Shown: positions 17,931 through 26,938, counted from the stretch's first letter. The stretch is 50,182 bases of DNA from Rickettsia typhi (GCA_945905715.1 CAMDPW010000006.1:1-50182); one strand, 5' to 3'. Numbers and translations: made by a program. The notes: a model not told the origin generated them from the sequence alone.

Positions 17931-18249
17931 ATTATGGCAGTTATCTCAGATTGCTATTAGTGACATCATTGCTAGGTAGTTTTTTTAACTCTGCAGCAAT
18001 TCTATCCATCAGCATCAGACTGGCATGAGCTCTGATAACTACTTGAGCATTTTATACTCTCTTTACGGAGGCATGTAACTTGGAACATGAATTTGTCCTG
18101 TTGAATCACGAGCTACAGATGTGTCTTTGACTATTTTAGATACACAAGTCTTAAACTAACTCTGCGTTAGTCAAATACAGCGTATATTAAAACATTAATA
18201 ATATATAAATTTTTAGAACTACAATATTTAGCTATGAACAAAGCCAGTA
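17931..18249 (-). pseudogene. Decayed reading frames of an unidentified protein
   Basis: No intact gene. On the minus strand two frames read well in succession. One at 18063-18155 contains SVARDSTGQIHVPSYMPP. One at 17941-18051 contains RAHASLMLMDRIAAELKKL and stops. They are in different frames and 11 nt apart, as if one gene had suffered a frameshift. I do not recognise the protein. Confidence 0.3.
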
Positions 18250-19146
18250 TCAAATCTTTACCACATCAATTTCTAACTCTCGGTCTTTTTTTACCGAAGA
18301 ACGTAATGCGATTAATGTACTCATCAAAATCACTACTACCCCAATCACACTATCTTTGTCTATCACTTCTCTAAAGTGGATATATGCAAAAATACTTACA
18401 TATACAAGCTTTAAGAATGTCACGCATGATAAAATAGTTAAGTCCGTACGTGCAAGCGCGGAGACAAGGAGCGCCTTATTAATAACCCACAGCACAGCAA
18501 TTCCTAATATGATTAAGAATGTTTTAGGATCCATCCACTTCCAGTGCCATATAGCAATAGGAAACGTTAATACACTGAGCCAAAATAGCAGGTACATACT
18601 TTGTTCAATCCACCCATCTCTACTAGATTGGTGTTTAGATATAGCATGGTCAGAGGTGAGGCACAGCGCAGAAATAACAGCAAAAATTGCACCGCCAAAA
18701 GCCATATTTGCAAAGTCTGGTTTCAGAATGATATACATTCCGATCACGCTTAGAATTAAACCTACAAAAGTTTGCGTGGTGAATTTTTCTCTAAAAAATA
18801 TCACACCAAATATCACGGAAAATATGGGATATAAATAGCTTATTGCAGTAGCCTGAGTAAGTTTTATAGTCTGAATTGCTAAAATCCAAGTAGCCATAGA
18901 GCAAATGTTAAAACCGCCTCGCACTATATATGTGCTGTCAAACTTCAATGGTTTGTTAGGCATAAAATGTCTATAAAGACCGTAGCTAATCGCAGTGCCG
19001 ATGCATCCGTACATAAATATTAGCTGAAAGTAATGAAGCTCTTTTGCTGCAACCTTCACTATTACAATAACGTATGAATATATAAATAAATTGAGTACTC
19101 TGAAGTAGATCCCGTGAGATTGTTTTTTGGTATTTATAATTTGCAT
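18250..19146 (-). CDS. EamA/DMT-family permease (S-adenosylmethionine transporter-like)
   Basis: 298 residues, almost entirely membrane helices (about ten), in two related EamA halves. Typical segments are LTQATAISYLYPIFSVIFGVIFFREKF, which closes the first half, and VSALARTDLTILSCVTFLKLVYVSIFAYIHFREV in the second. Rickettsia imports S-adenosylmethionine with a transporter of this family, which makes that a reasonable guess. Substrates cannot be read from the sequence. The gene is isolated, with about 1 kb of gene-free DNA upstream. Confidence 0.85.
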   Translation of the reverse strand: MQIINTKKQSHGIYFRVLNLFIYSYVIVIVKVAAKELHYFQLIFMYGCIGTAISYGLYRHFMPNKPLKFDSTYIVRGGFNICSMATWILAIQTIKLTQATAISYLYPIFSVIFGVIFFREKFTTQTFVGLILSVIGMYIILKPDFANMAFGGAIFAVISALCLTSDHAISKHQSSRDGWIEQSMYLLFWLSVLTFPIAIWHWKWMDPKTFLIILGIAVLWVINKALLVSALARTDLTILSCVTFLKLVYVSIFAYIHFREVIDKDSVIGVVVILMSTLIALRSSVKKDRELEIDVVKI

Positions 19147-20159
19147 TTGTTTGCGATAGTGTACTATTATAGCACTTAGGTCAAGAGTTCATTATGATAA
19201 CTGAGCTATCTCTGGAGTGCTAATTGTATATCTATCTATTTCTAAATATATCTCTCTTCAATATAATTTATTATTCTGTTTTAAAACTACTTTTCTGTAT
19301 TTTATACACTCTAAACTAAATTTGTATACCGAAACTGCAACGTTATGACTTTTGCGTATATCTGTACTTTTAAACACGTCATCTACTTATTGTGTATATC
19401 TTATAAACAAGCTTCAGGGATTCAAAACTGAAAGAAATTAATGCTCAACCTTACAAATGACTAGTCATATAGATTTTTAGAATTTTATGTATGCCTTGGA
19501 ACATTTTTTTTAGTCCATAAAAAAAGCTACAAATCACATTACTCTTTTTTACTTGATCCTAAAACTTAATAGCTAGTATCAGGCTATTGCTGTGAGTAGT
19601 GAATGAGACTGGATAATGGTAAAAACCTAACTTATAACCACCACATATCCTGATAATTTCTTAGTGATTTTATTACTATGAACCAGGCCTCAGGACGTAT
19701 TATTTGAAACTATCTTTATGGTTCCTATTGTGGTAAATTGATCAATACAGGTTATTATTAAGGTTTTGATAGCGCTATTAAACAGATCACAAAAAAACCA
19801 ACCACATAAAGTATAATGGCAAGCATCTTGCTAGTAAATTTAAATTTGCCCTTTATAACATAAATCTTTGTGAATATTAACAGAGCTATTGGAATAATTC
19901 AAAAACTTCAGCCAACAAAATGAAGATGAAGCAAAAATACTCTCTCTATCAAAACCTATGCAGTACATAAACATATTACCTTTAGCATACTTGATTCCTT
20001 ATGGTGTTGCCATAGTAAATGCGCAGCTAAAACAGCTATTGTATATTAAAGTACAAACAATAAAATGATAACTTTGGGAATAAAACATAATGTATTAAGT
20101 AACTGTTACCAGGGGCAATATTTATTTTGATGACAAACCACAAAACAAAATTCAACTAG
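19147..20159. other. 1-kb gene-poor region with membrane-protein relics
   Basis: No intact gene. On the minus strand a 46-codon frame ending at 19758 encodes two hydrophobic segments (IIPIALLIF and MLAIILYVVGFFVICLIAL). On the plus strand 19898-20068 is open for 56 codons and contains INILPLAYLIPYGVAIVNAQ. Neither has a clear start site or a family that I recognise. They look like leftovers of membrane proteins. Confidence 0.4.
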
Positions 20160-21050
20160 CTATTTCAATGATTTATTTATGAAATAACCATCATTTTTTA
20201 AAAGTTCTTTTAAACCTTCTTTGTATGATGGATATTTTAATTGAATCAGAAGTTCTTTTTTTATTTTAGTATTAGAAACGCGACGATTATGTGAATAAAA
20301 TTCATTTTCCATGGGAGATAATTTGGCCACTTCAAAAGAAATTAATGGTATTGCTTGTACATTAAGTAGAGATGCAGCATAGGCATCAATAACCTCTGAG
20401 GGTGCAGGCTCGTCATCAGCAACATTGTAAATCGAGATTGGATTAGGGTATTGTATTGAACTAAGAATAATCGATGCAATATCTTCTACATGTATCCTTG
20501 AGAAGTAATGCTTTTCTTTATAAATAGTATGTTGCTTGCCTTCAAAAAGACGTACAAGAGCATTTCTTTTAGGACCATAAATACCTGCCAATCTAAAAAT
20601 ATGCAAAGGCAGTTGATAATCATTAGCTAAAGAAATCCATGCGTTTTCAGCATCTAGTCTTAGTTGCCCCTGCTTTCCAAGTGAAATAGAGCTCGCGGTC
20701 TCATCAACCAATTCCCCCTGATGATCTCCGTAAACACTAGTCGATGAAAGATAGCCTAACCACTGAATTTGTAAGGAAAATTTTTTGATTAATTGACTAA
20801 AATTAGCAATAACTGGATCGCCATTTTTATATGATGGTGGTGTGCTCACTAAAATATGCGTTACGGTACTAAAATATTTTGCAACGCCATCATCTGAAAA
20901 ATCAACAAGCTCGTGCTCTAAACAATCGTAGTGACCAAAATTTTCTTCTTTTCTTGTTGTGCCAATAACTCGAAAGTTAGATTCTAAAAACTTTTCTGTT
21001 AAAAACTTAGCTGTATAGCCAAAACCAAATATAAAAACACAAGATTTCAT
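20160..21050 (-). CDS. NAD(P)-dependent epimerase/reductase, YeeZ-like (atypical SDR)
   Basis: 296 residues. It begins with a Rossmann strand and glycine motif (CVFIFGFGYTAKFL, residues 4-17) and continues with a GTTRKEE segment typical of the YeeZ branch. The SSTSVYGDHQGELVDE region corresponds to the SDR active-site Ser and Tyr (S-x-x-x-Y). RLAGIYGPKRNAL and YNVADDEPAPSEV follow in the second half. The substrate is unknown. It is 100 nt downstream of the TauE/SafE permease gene on the same strand. Confidence 0.85.
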   Translation of the reverse strand: MKSCVFIFGFGYTAKFLTEKFLESNFRVIGTTRKEENFGHYDCLEHELVDFSDDGVAKYFSTVTHILVSTPPSYKNGDPVIANFSQLIKKFSLQIQWLGYLSSTSVYGDHQGELVDETASSISLGKQGQLRLDAENAWISLANDYQLPLHIFRLAGIYGPKRNALVRLFEGKQHTIYKEKHYFSRIHVEDIASIILSSIQYPNPISIYNVADDEPAPSEVIDAYAASLLNVQAIPLISFEVAKLSPMENEFYSHNRRVSNTKIKKELLIQLKYPSYKEGLKELLKNDGYFINKSLK

Positions 21051-21150
21051 ATTTATATTTATTGTTATTTATAAAATTTGTTAAAATCACAGTGCAATAT
21101 CATTGTTTGCATCATCAATATTTTCTTAAAAAAGTACAAAGGTATTTTAG

Positions 21151-21936
21151 CTAATTAATCAAAAACTTATAAACTAAGGTTGCGACCAAGAACAAAGCAG
21201 ATATGATTAACATATAGCGTACTAATATATCACCTTTTTTGATTGCTAATTTACTACCAACATAGTTACCAATCATATTTGAAGCAGCCATAGGCAAAGC
21301 TATCGCCATTATACATTTACTAGCAAATAAAAATGTCATAACTGCACCTACATTAGAAGCTAAGTTAAAAACTTTAGCTGTACCGCTAGCTAAGGTCAAA
21401 GACATGTCGAATAAAATATGAAATGCTAAAATTAGTATAATACCGATACCTGGACCAAAAAATCCATCATAAAAACCAGTCATAAAACAAACTACAGGAA
21501 TATAGAAACATAGTCTTAGTTTTGACCATTCTTGTTGAATATTAGGCTTTCTGGGCTTAGGAATCAAAACTATCAATACTACAACTGGTATAAGCACTAC
21601 TATAATCACAGCCACTGTTTCTTCGGCTATTAATAGCACGCTCTTAGCGCCAATATACGAACCTGCTAAAGTAAACCAAATGCCACAAACTATTAATTTC
21701 CAGACAATGGTTTTGGCTCTAATAAAATTAAATGCGGCAATTGCAGTACCAAGCGTGCTAATGAATTTTGATGTCCCAAGAGTAGACTGCGCTGGTAATC
21801 CAAAAAGCATTAAAGTTGGCACAATCAGTAAGCCGCCGCCGCCTGCTATGCTATCAATAAACCCAGCCAAAAAACTCACTCCTAGTAAAATCAAGATAGC
21901 AAATATTGAGTAATCAAAAAAATCTATTTCAACCAT
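21151..21936 (-). CDS. TauE/SafE (TSUP) family membrane permease
   Basis: 261 residues with seven to eight membrane helices. The two halves contain the family's GGGG/GLPAQSTLGTSK region (about residues 31-56) and the GFYDGFFGPGIGI repeat near 153-165. Relatives export sulfite or organosulfonates, or take up small anions. The substrate here is unknown. The gene follows thyX after 2 nt, so the two share a transcript. Confidence 0.9.
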   Translation of the reverse strand: MVEIDFFDYSIFAILILLGVSFLAGFIDSIAGGGGLLIVPTLMLFGLPAQSTLGTSKFISTLGTAIAAFNFIRAKTIVWKLIVCGIWFTLAGSYIGAKSVLLIAEETVAVIIVVLIPVVVLIVLIPKPRKPNIQQEWSKLRLCFYIPVVCFMTGFYDGFFGPGIGIILILAFHILFDMSLTLASGTAKVFNLASNVGAVMTFLFASKCIMAIALPMAASNMIGNYVGSKLAIKKGDILVRYMLIISALFLVATLVYKFLIN

Positions 21937-21938
21937 AC

Positions 21939-22871
21939 TTACCTGCCTAGAATCTCCATCAACTCAGTCCATTCACGTTTACTCATGCCACTTTCTTCTT
22001 GAGTTACCTGCTTGCCTTGTGTCATCTGTTTAAGCGCTTTCATTGCATTGCGAGATAAATTAATCCCTTGTACACAATATTCATTAAATGCATCATAAGT
22101 AAGTGGTACCCATTTTTTTACAATATCAAGCATAGCCTCGGCATAGACTCTGATTTCATATTGAGCATGAGAATCTGCACGTAGATGCAGAAAGTGCAAT
22201 AAATTATGTAAATCTATTTTCCAGTACCATTCAGTATAAAAATTCACTGGTAGATTAATTCTTGCCAATTCTCTAGTAAGTTTTGATTTAGACTCATCAA
22301 CGGTATTACCTGTCATATCTTCATTAATCATGTCTTCGTAATGAGTGTAACATTGTTCTGCATCTTTCTTTAGTATATCTAGTACTCTAATTGCGTCTTT
22401 TTCGCCTAACAGGTTACCCCTACCCTGTCTATTAGAAGTTGACTGCACAGCTAATTGTTCACGTTCTGGTAAGTAGAAATCTTTGCCTAAAATTGAATAA
22501 CGCGCTGAATACTCATTAACATTTGCTGTTCTGTGCCTAATCCATTGTCTAGCTACAAACATTGGTAGCTTTATATGAAACTTAATTTCACACATTTCAA
22601 ATGGAGTAGTATGTTTATGACGTATCAAATATTGAATTAATCCCCGATCAAGATTAATTTTTTTGGTACCAGAGCCATAAGAAACTCTTGCTGATTGTAC
22701 AATAGCAGAGTCATCTCCCATATAATCAACTACACGAATAAATCCATGATCAAGTACTGTGATTGGTTTATATAAAATTTCTTCCATTGCTTCAACAGTA
22801 GCTCTAACTGTATACGCTTTTTGCTGTCTATGCTTATTAATCTCAGATAATTGCTGCTCATCAATTGCCAT
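21939..22871 (-). CDS. thyX: Flavin-dependent thymidylate synthase ThyX
   Basis: 310 residues. The ThyX signature [11 protein letters not shown] (RHR at 112-114, Ser122) is intact, preceded by [19 protein letters not shown]. ThyX makes dTMP from dUMP with FAD/NADPH and methylenetetrahydrofolate. It replaces ThyA in Rickettsiales. The gene is transcribed away from ssrA, with about 80 nt before the ssrA promoter. Confidence 0.97.
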   Translation of the reverse strand: MAIDEQQLSEINKHRQQKAYTVRATVEAMEEILYKPITVLDHGFIRVVDYMGDDSAIVQSARVSYGSGTKKINLDRGLIQYLIRHKHTTPFEMCEIKFHIKLPMFVARQWIRHRTANVNEYSARYSILGKDFYLPEREQLAVQSTSNRQGRGNLLGEKDAIRVLDILKKDAEQCYTHYEDMINEDMTGNTVDESKSKLTRELARINLPVNFYTEWYWKIDLHNLLHFLHLRADSHAQYEIRVYAEAMLDIVKKWVPLTYDAFNEYCVQGINLSRNAMKALKQMTQGKQVTQEESGMSKREWTELMEILGR

Positions 22872-22952
22872 ACTACCACTTCCTTAAAAAACTAATTACC
22901 TACATTCTAGTTACTATAGTTATTTATTGGCTAGTGTGAAGAATTTTTTTCT

Positions 22953-22982
22953 TTGTACATACCAAACAATATAGTATATAAT
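22953..22982 (+). promoter_or_regulatory. Promoter of ssrA
   Basis: TTGTAC (22953-22958), an 18-nt spacer, and a perfect TATAAT (22977-22982). Transcription would begin near 22989, just upstream of the tmRNA acceptor piece. Confidence 0.65.
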
Positions 22983-22989
22983 ACAAATT

Positions 22990-23276
22990 GTCTTTTTTGA
23001 GACTATAGCAATAAACGCGGTATAAAATAAGCGAAGTGGACCCGGGGGCAGTACCCGGCGCCTCCACCACAAGTTAGAGACGTTATGGGGGGCGACATAG
23101 AATCGACACGCGTAATAAAGATACAACCTTTGCTCAGTATGATACGGCTGGCTATTTTATAGCAAATGATCAAAACAATAAATGCAAATGATAATTTTGC
23201 TTTGAATAATAGGTTTGCTCTAGCAGCTGCCTAGTTTTTCGCGGTTTGACGAACACCGGGCAACAGAAGTTCGTCA
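22990..23276 (+). ncRNA. ssrA: Circularly permuted two-piece tmRNA
   Basis: The acceptor half comes first. A T-arm (CCGGG...CCCGG, 23042-23058) leads to CGCCTCCACCA, ending in CCA at 23069. After only about 18 nt the 5' half begins with GGGGGCG at 23088, which pairs with CGCCTCC to give a seven-pair acceptor stem. Its third pair is G-U, the alanine identity element. The coding part then holds a reading frame starting at GCA 23184 with tag ANDNFALNNRFALAAA and stop TAG 23232-23234. A 7-bp stem follows (23248-23254 with 23269-23275). This order is the permuted, two-RNA form of alphaproteobacteria. The tag resembles that of Caulobacter (AANDNFAEEFAVAA). The exact ends of both RNAs are inferred. 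Confidence 0.9.
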
Positions 23277-23295
23277 TTTAAAAAATAAGAAGAGA

Positions 23296-23775
23296 ATGAC
23301 AAGTAATATTATTAATTATAATGTCTTAATTGATGAAGCAATGCATAGCGTTGTAAGAAAATCTCTAAGCTATATTCATAACAATCAATTGCCTGGCAAT
23401 CACTACTTCTTTATCACGTTTTTTACCAAAAATAAAGGGGTCTCGATATCACCTAATTTACTACAAAAATATCCTAAAGAAATGACCATAGTATTACAAC
23501 ATAGATTTGAAGACTTAATTGTTGAAGATAGCAAATTTTCAATAACATTGACTTTTGATGGAATTAGAGAAATTATTGCAATTCCATACCAAGCTATCAC
23601 TTCATTTATAGACCCGAGCGTAAAATTTGCTTTGCAATTTTACCATGAAACAGTAGAAAAACTTGGCTCTTTAAAAGATAAAAAACATACAATTAAAAAT
23701 GCTGAAAAAATCAAAGCTAACAACATCATTACTCTTGATCACTTCCGTAACAAAAAGAAAATAACCAACCAGTAA
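23296..23775 (+). CDS. sspB: ClpXP adaptor SspB, alphaproteobacterial type
   Basis: 159 residues. It has the SspB fold pattern: an N-terminal helix (YNVLIDEAMHSVVRKSLSYI), HYFFITFFTKNKGVSISPNLLQKYP, FSITLTFDGIREIIAIPYQAITSFIDPSVKFALQF, a linker, and a basic tail that in relatives ends in a ClpX-binding segment. SspB binds ssrA-tagged proteins and hands them to ClpXP. Its start, preceded by AAGAAGAG, is only about 20 nt after the end of ssrA, so the tag gene and the tag receptor adjoin. There is no terminator of its own between them. Confidence 0.88.
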   Translation: MTSNIINYNVLIDEAMHSVVRKSLSYIHNNQLPGNHYFFITFFTKNKGVSISPNLLQKYPKEMTIVLQHRFEDLIVEDSKFSITLTFDGIREIIAIPYQAITSFIDPSVKFALQFYHETVEKLGSLKDKKHTIKNAEKIKANNIITLDHFRNKKKITNQ

Positions 23776-23785
23776 TCTTAATATT

Positions 23786-24667
23786 ATGAATAGCGCATTA
23801 TCAACCACACAAACTAATAAATATCAGCCTACTACTAATTATATACGTCTATCTTCGTACTGCACTGCTTTTTCTTATGATATAAATAAATTGCAAAGCA
23901 CCTTAGAAGGTGATGGCTATCTCCATACTGTTTATGAGGGTGTGATTCACATTAAAAAAAATATAGTTGAAGACGCGTTGGGTGGAGATATTTTTTATTT
24001 TCCATATGGTTGTATTATTATGTGGGGCTTTAACGCCGAAGATGCTTATAAAGAACTTAAATACATAAGCTCTTGTCAAATCAAGCCATATGGTCGTGAC
24101 TATCAAGATATTATGAACTATAAATATGGCACCAGAAACAGCATTGATATTATTGAGGAAGAAGATCTTGTGGTCCTAAACGAAAATAATGAAATTCTGG
24201 TTAAGCTTTCATTTTCTTACGCCTTATCGCAGTCAGCCAAGTTACATGTAGTAGAAGAATCTGGGATAGAAACAATAAAACGCAGTCATTATTTAGTAGA
24301 TGAGTTAGTAAGCAACGGTAAAATTTCAATCTCACAAAAAAAATTAGGAAAAAAGATTGGCATGCTTTTTGCTGAACGCAATTCAATAAATATGCACGCT
24401 GACATACTTGATACTCCGGAATTTTTTTGGCGAAGAGCTAAATATTTACCTATTTATAATCAATCAGCAAATTTTCTTGATATCTCCACTAGAACCGAGA
24501 TTGTTAACCGTCGTTCCAATATGGTGCATGACCTATTCAATCTGCTCTCAACAGAACTTCAGCACAAACACTCCAATAGACTTGAATGGATTGTTATTAC
24601 GCTTATTGCTATTGAAGTGGTAATTTCTATTGGTTCAATTATTAGTAAATTATTTGGTTATGCCTAA
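23786..24667 (+). CDS. RMD1/YagE family (DUF155) protein with C-terminal membrane anchor
   Basis: 293 residues. Family segments are SSYCTAFSYDINKL, EDALGGDIFYFPYGCIIMWGF, and in the C-terminal half LVDELVSNGKISISQKKLGKKIGML. One membrane helix at the C-terminus (WIVITLIAIEVVISIGSII) anchors it. Eukaryotic relatives (RMND1, Rmd1) work in mitochondrial translation or cell organisation. The bacterial role is not known. It is 10 nt downstream of sspB, probably in the same transcript. Confidence 0.88.
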   Translation: MNSALSTTQTNKYQPTTNYIRLSSYCTAFSYDINKLQSTLEGDGYLHTVYEGVIHIKKNIVEDALGGDIFYFPYGCIIMWGFNAEDAYKELKYISSCQIKPYGRDYQDIMNYKYGTRNSIDIIEEEDLVVLNENNEILVKLSFSYALSQSAKLHVVEESGIETIKRSHYLVDELVSNGKISISQKKLGKKIGMLFAERNSINMHADILDTPEFFWRRAKYLPIYNQSANFLDISTRTEIVNRRSNMVHDLFNLLSTELQHKHSNRLEWIVITLIAIEVVISIGSIISKLFGYA

Positions 24668-25361
24668 GAATTAAACAATCTTTCTTTTATCGTAGAATTT
24701 TCAACTTTGAAAATACTAGCATATGATCAGAATCATATCTACCGCGGAACTTGAACAACCAACAAAATTTAATTTATTAAAAATTCTAAGTTTTAAGCAA
24801 ATTTTAAATCTGTTAATTGTATAAATTGAGTACTTATTGACAATTACTTCAAAGACTTGATTTTTTTAATATCAAACCTCTTCATTAGATTGAAGTAGTA
24901 GCACTTATTTTGAATGAGTTTATTACAAATCGTCAATAATATTGCTATTGTTTTTTTATTAAGCTATATATCTAAGTGAATATAGGATAAATAACCGGCC
25001 CCAAGGGACTGAGTTTTTGGAACTCCACTTCTAGAATGTACAAGCTGTATATGCTTCTTTTCTGTAGCATCTATTTCTCTTAATTGATTTTATACATAAG
25101 CTTTAATAACATCTTCATTGACATTGATGACTATTCCGTCTTATCTCCATGATATATAGTTTATTATAATAGGCTTAAGCCCATTATAAACGCTATCCAT
25201 CACGGGGGCAAGCCCCCGAGATTTTCGCTACGCGGTTAAATTTATAGTGATGGTATAAATATTATTTTAATGAATTGACCTAATTTAGCATTTATTTATA
25301 CTTGTTTTATTAAGTATATTTCTAAAGCAATACTAAATTTTTTGATGTTAAGAAAAAAAAT
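24668..25361. other. Gene-free stretch with a relic frame and a palindromic element
   Basis: No intact gene. On the minus strand 24964-25131 reads as one frame with a single internal stop, including EIDATEKKHIQLVHSRSGV and then PKTQSLGAGYL. It looks like a remnant of an unidentified gene. A palindromic element at 25197-25253 is listed separately. Confidence 0.4.
25197..25253. repeat. 57-nt palindromic element with GC-rich core
   Basis: The ends are CCATCAC and GTGATGG (perfect complement). Just inside the left end is GGGGGCAAGCCCCC, a 6-bp hairpin that is strikingly GC-rich against the AT-rich surroundings. It has the look of a small palindromic mobile element or MITE. With a single copy visible I cannot prove that it is repeated. 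Confidence 0.4.
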
Positions 25362-26381
25362 ATGACGACAAAGTTACGCAGAAAAAAAATAAATGCCAGC
25401 TCTTTAAAGGGTAAAGAGATTGTGGTTACAACCCAAAATAAACTTCATAGTGCAAAACATGGTGAACAAGTAGTTGGTGAAGTGATTACTCATCCTAAAA
25501 AATCAAAAAAAAGAAAAACAGAAGACTCATCATCTATAGAATGTGTTGATACCGTAGATAGATCAGCTCCTGCTTTAAGAAAAACAAGTAGCTTTAGATT
25601 GGATCTATCTGAAACTGCATTGCAAATACATGATTATCGTGGTTATCATTTTACTGCTAAAAATTTACCCTTATCTCTTGAAGGATATGTGCTTGATCGT
25701 GCTAGCTTGCAATCTTTGATGGCGTTATCTAATCAAGGAGATCAAATCAGCTTTTACCGCACAGTTTTTTACCAAACCGATTTTACAGGTTTAGTTATTA
25801 GTAACTATAACTTTTCTCAAGCTAAATTTTTTAACTGTGAATTAACGAATTTTTTTAAATGTAATTTTACAGGTGCTACATTTAATAGCGATTGCCACAA
25901 AGCAAGATTTATTGATTGTACTTTGAGGTTTGCTAATTTTACTGGCGCGATTAATCTGAGCGCTAACCAAATCCAAACTAGTAAAGATTGGAACGAAGCT
26001 AAATTCTCCACTCCAACATTAATTCAAATGCAATTTAATAGCACTCAAGCTACAACTAAAAATAAAAAAAGCTTTTTCAACACTATCAGTAATTTATTTG
26101 GAGATGGTCAAGAAAATACCGCACTTAAACATACTGATCTAAATAAAAACAAAGAACAAAAAACCTCACGGGTACAACTTGCTAAAACTATAAATGACTC
26201 TGATAAGAGTAGTCATAATACTGCTAATTTTGAGTTATTAATACGTAGTCCAGCAGCAGAAGCTGCTGATAGACTTCAACAACACTATGCAAAGAAAGGC
26301 GAAGTTAATTTTCAGAAAAAACTTATCAAAGAACGTATTGAGCGCGGCAAAGATGCAGAAGAACGGTTACGTAACCGTTAA
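25362..26381 (+). CDS. Pentapeptide-repeat protein with basic N-terminus, candidate secreted effector
   Basis: 339 residues with no signal peptide or membrane helix. The N-terminal 75 residues are very basic and hold a nuclear-localisation-like cluster KKSKKRK at 46-52. Residues about 131-200 carry degenerate pentapeptide repeats (A/F-x-x-x-F spacing: FYQTDFTGLVISNYNFSQAK, then NCELTNFFKCNFTGATF and CTLRFANFTGAINLS), which fold as a right-handed beta-helix. The C-terminal 45 residues form a charged helix ending in RLRNR. The gene stands alone between decayed DNA. Effector status is inferred from layout, basic tail and a secretion operon 2 kb away. I see no enzyme motif. Confidence 0.75.
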   Translation: MTTKLRRKKINASSLKGKEIVVTTQNKLHSAKHGEQVVGEVITHPKKSKKRKTEDSSSIECVDTVDRSAPALRKTSSFRLDLSETALQIHDYRGYHFTAKNLPLSLEGYVLDRASLQSLMALSNQGDQISFYRTVFYQTDFTGLVISNYNFSQAKFFNCELTNFFKCNFTGATFNSDCHKARFIDCTLRFANFTGAINLSANQIQTSKDWNEAKFSTPTLIQMQFNSTQATTKNKKSFFNTISNLFGDGQENTALKHTDLNKNKEQKTSRVQLAKTINDSDKSSHNTANFELLIRSPAAEAADRLQQHYAKKGEVNFQKKLIKERIERGKDAEERLRNR

Positions 26382-26729
26382 ACAATATATATCATTTAAA
26401 CTTGATCTACATTATACTCATTGTAGCAAAAGTGACAATCCTCCAGCTGGAACAGCTGCAGGAGATATAAGTCAATACATCAACCTACAATAATTACGGA
26501 GAAAGTAATGATGTTAGCACTACTATTGAAAATGACATTTTAATACCAGTTGCACTTATTGTCAGTTTATCAAAAATTCTACTAAACTTGATACTAATAA
26601 ATAGAATTTATTTTAAAATCTTTAGAAAGCAATTAATGCAAGTACTTCTTCAAAAAATTAATTTCTACATCTTTGAGAATTTAGTGAAGTTTAAGAAAGT
26701 ATACTCCATAAAAAAGCACGCATTAACTT

Positions 26730-26924
26730 GAAAGAAACCTACGCGATAAAACGTCAAAGAAAGTTTACATAAAAAAACTTAACAAAGATAAAAGTTGGCT
26801 AGTGATAAACTTATATAAAAGAAAAAAATATTCAATCAAGCAAACTCATGAAATGGTGAAGATTTCTAACTCAACATTATATAGATATGTTAGTATGATC
26901 GAGGTATTCAGTTTTAAAGTATAA
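26730..26924 (+). pseudogene. Serine recombinase (resolvase/invertase) C-terminal remnant
   Basis: A 64-codon frame without a proper start reads ERNLRDKTSKK, then a basic linker, then IKQTHEMVKISNSTLYRYV, and stops. This matches the end of the resolvase/invertase catalytic domain (E-R-x-x-x-x-x-R/K-T) followed by the C-terminal helix-turn-helix (I-S-x-S-T-L-Y-R-Y). The catalytic domain with its N-terminal serine is missing, so this is a fragment. Confidence 0.5.
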
Positions 26925-26938
26925 ATCTCTTTAGGCCA

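Noticed and set aside
18356-18838. 160-codon plus-strand frame
   Set aside because: It is antisense to the EamA permease, a known source of long shadow frames. The permease is clearly the real gene.
22920-23126. 68-codon minus-strand frame
   Set aside because: It is antisense to the ssrA promoter and acceptor piece. The protein sequence has no family features.
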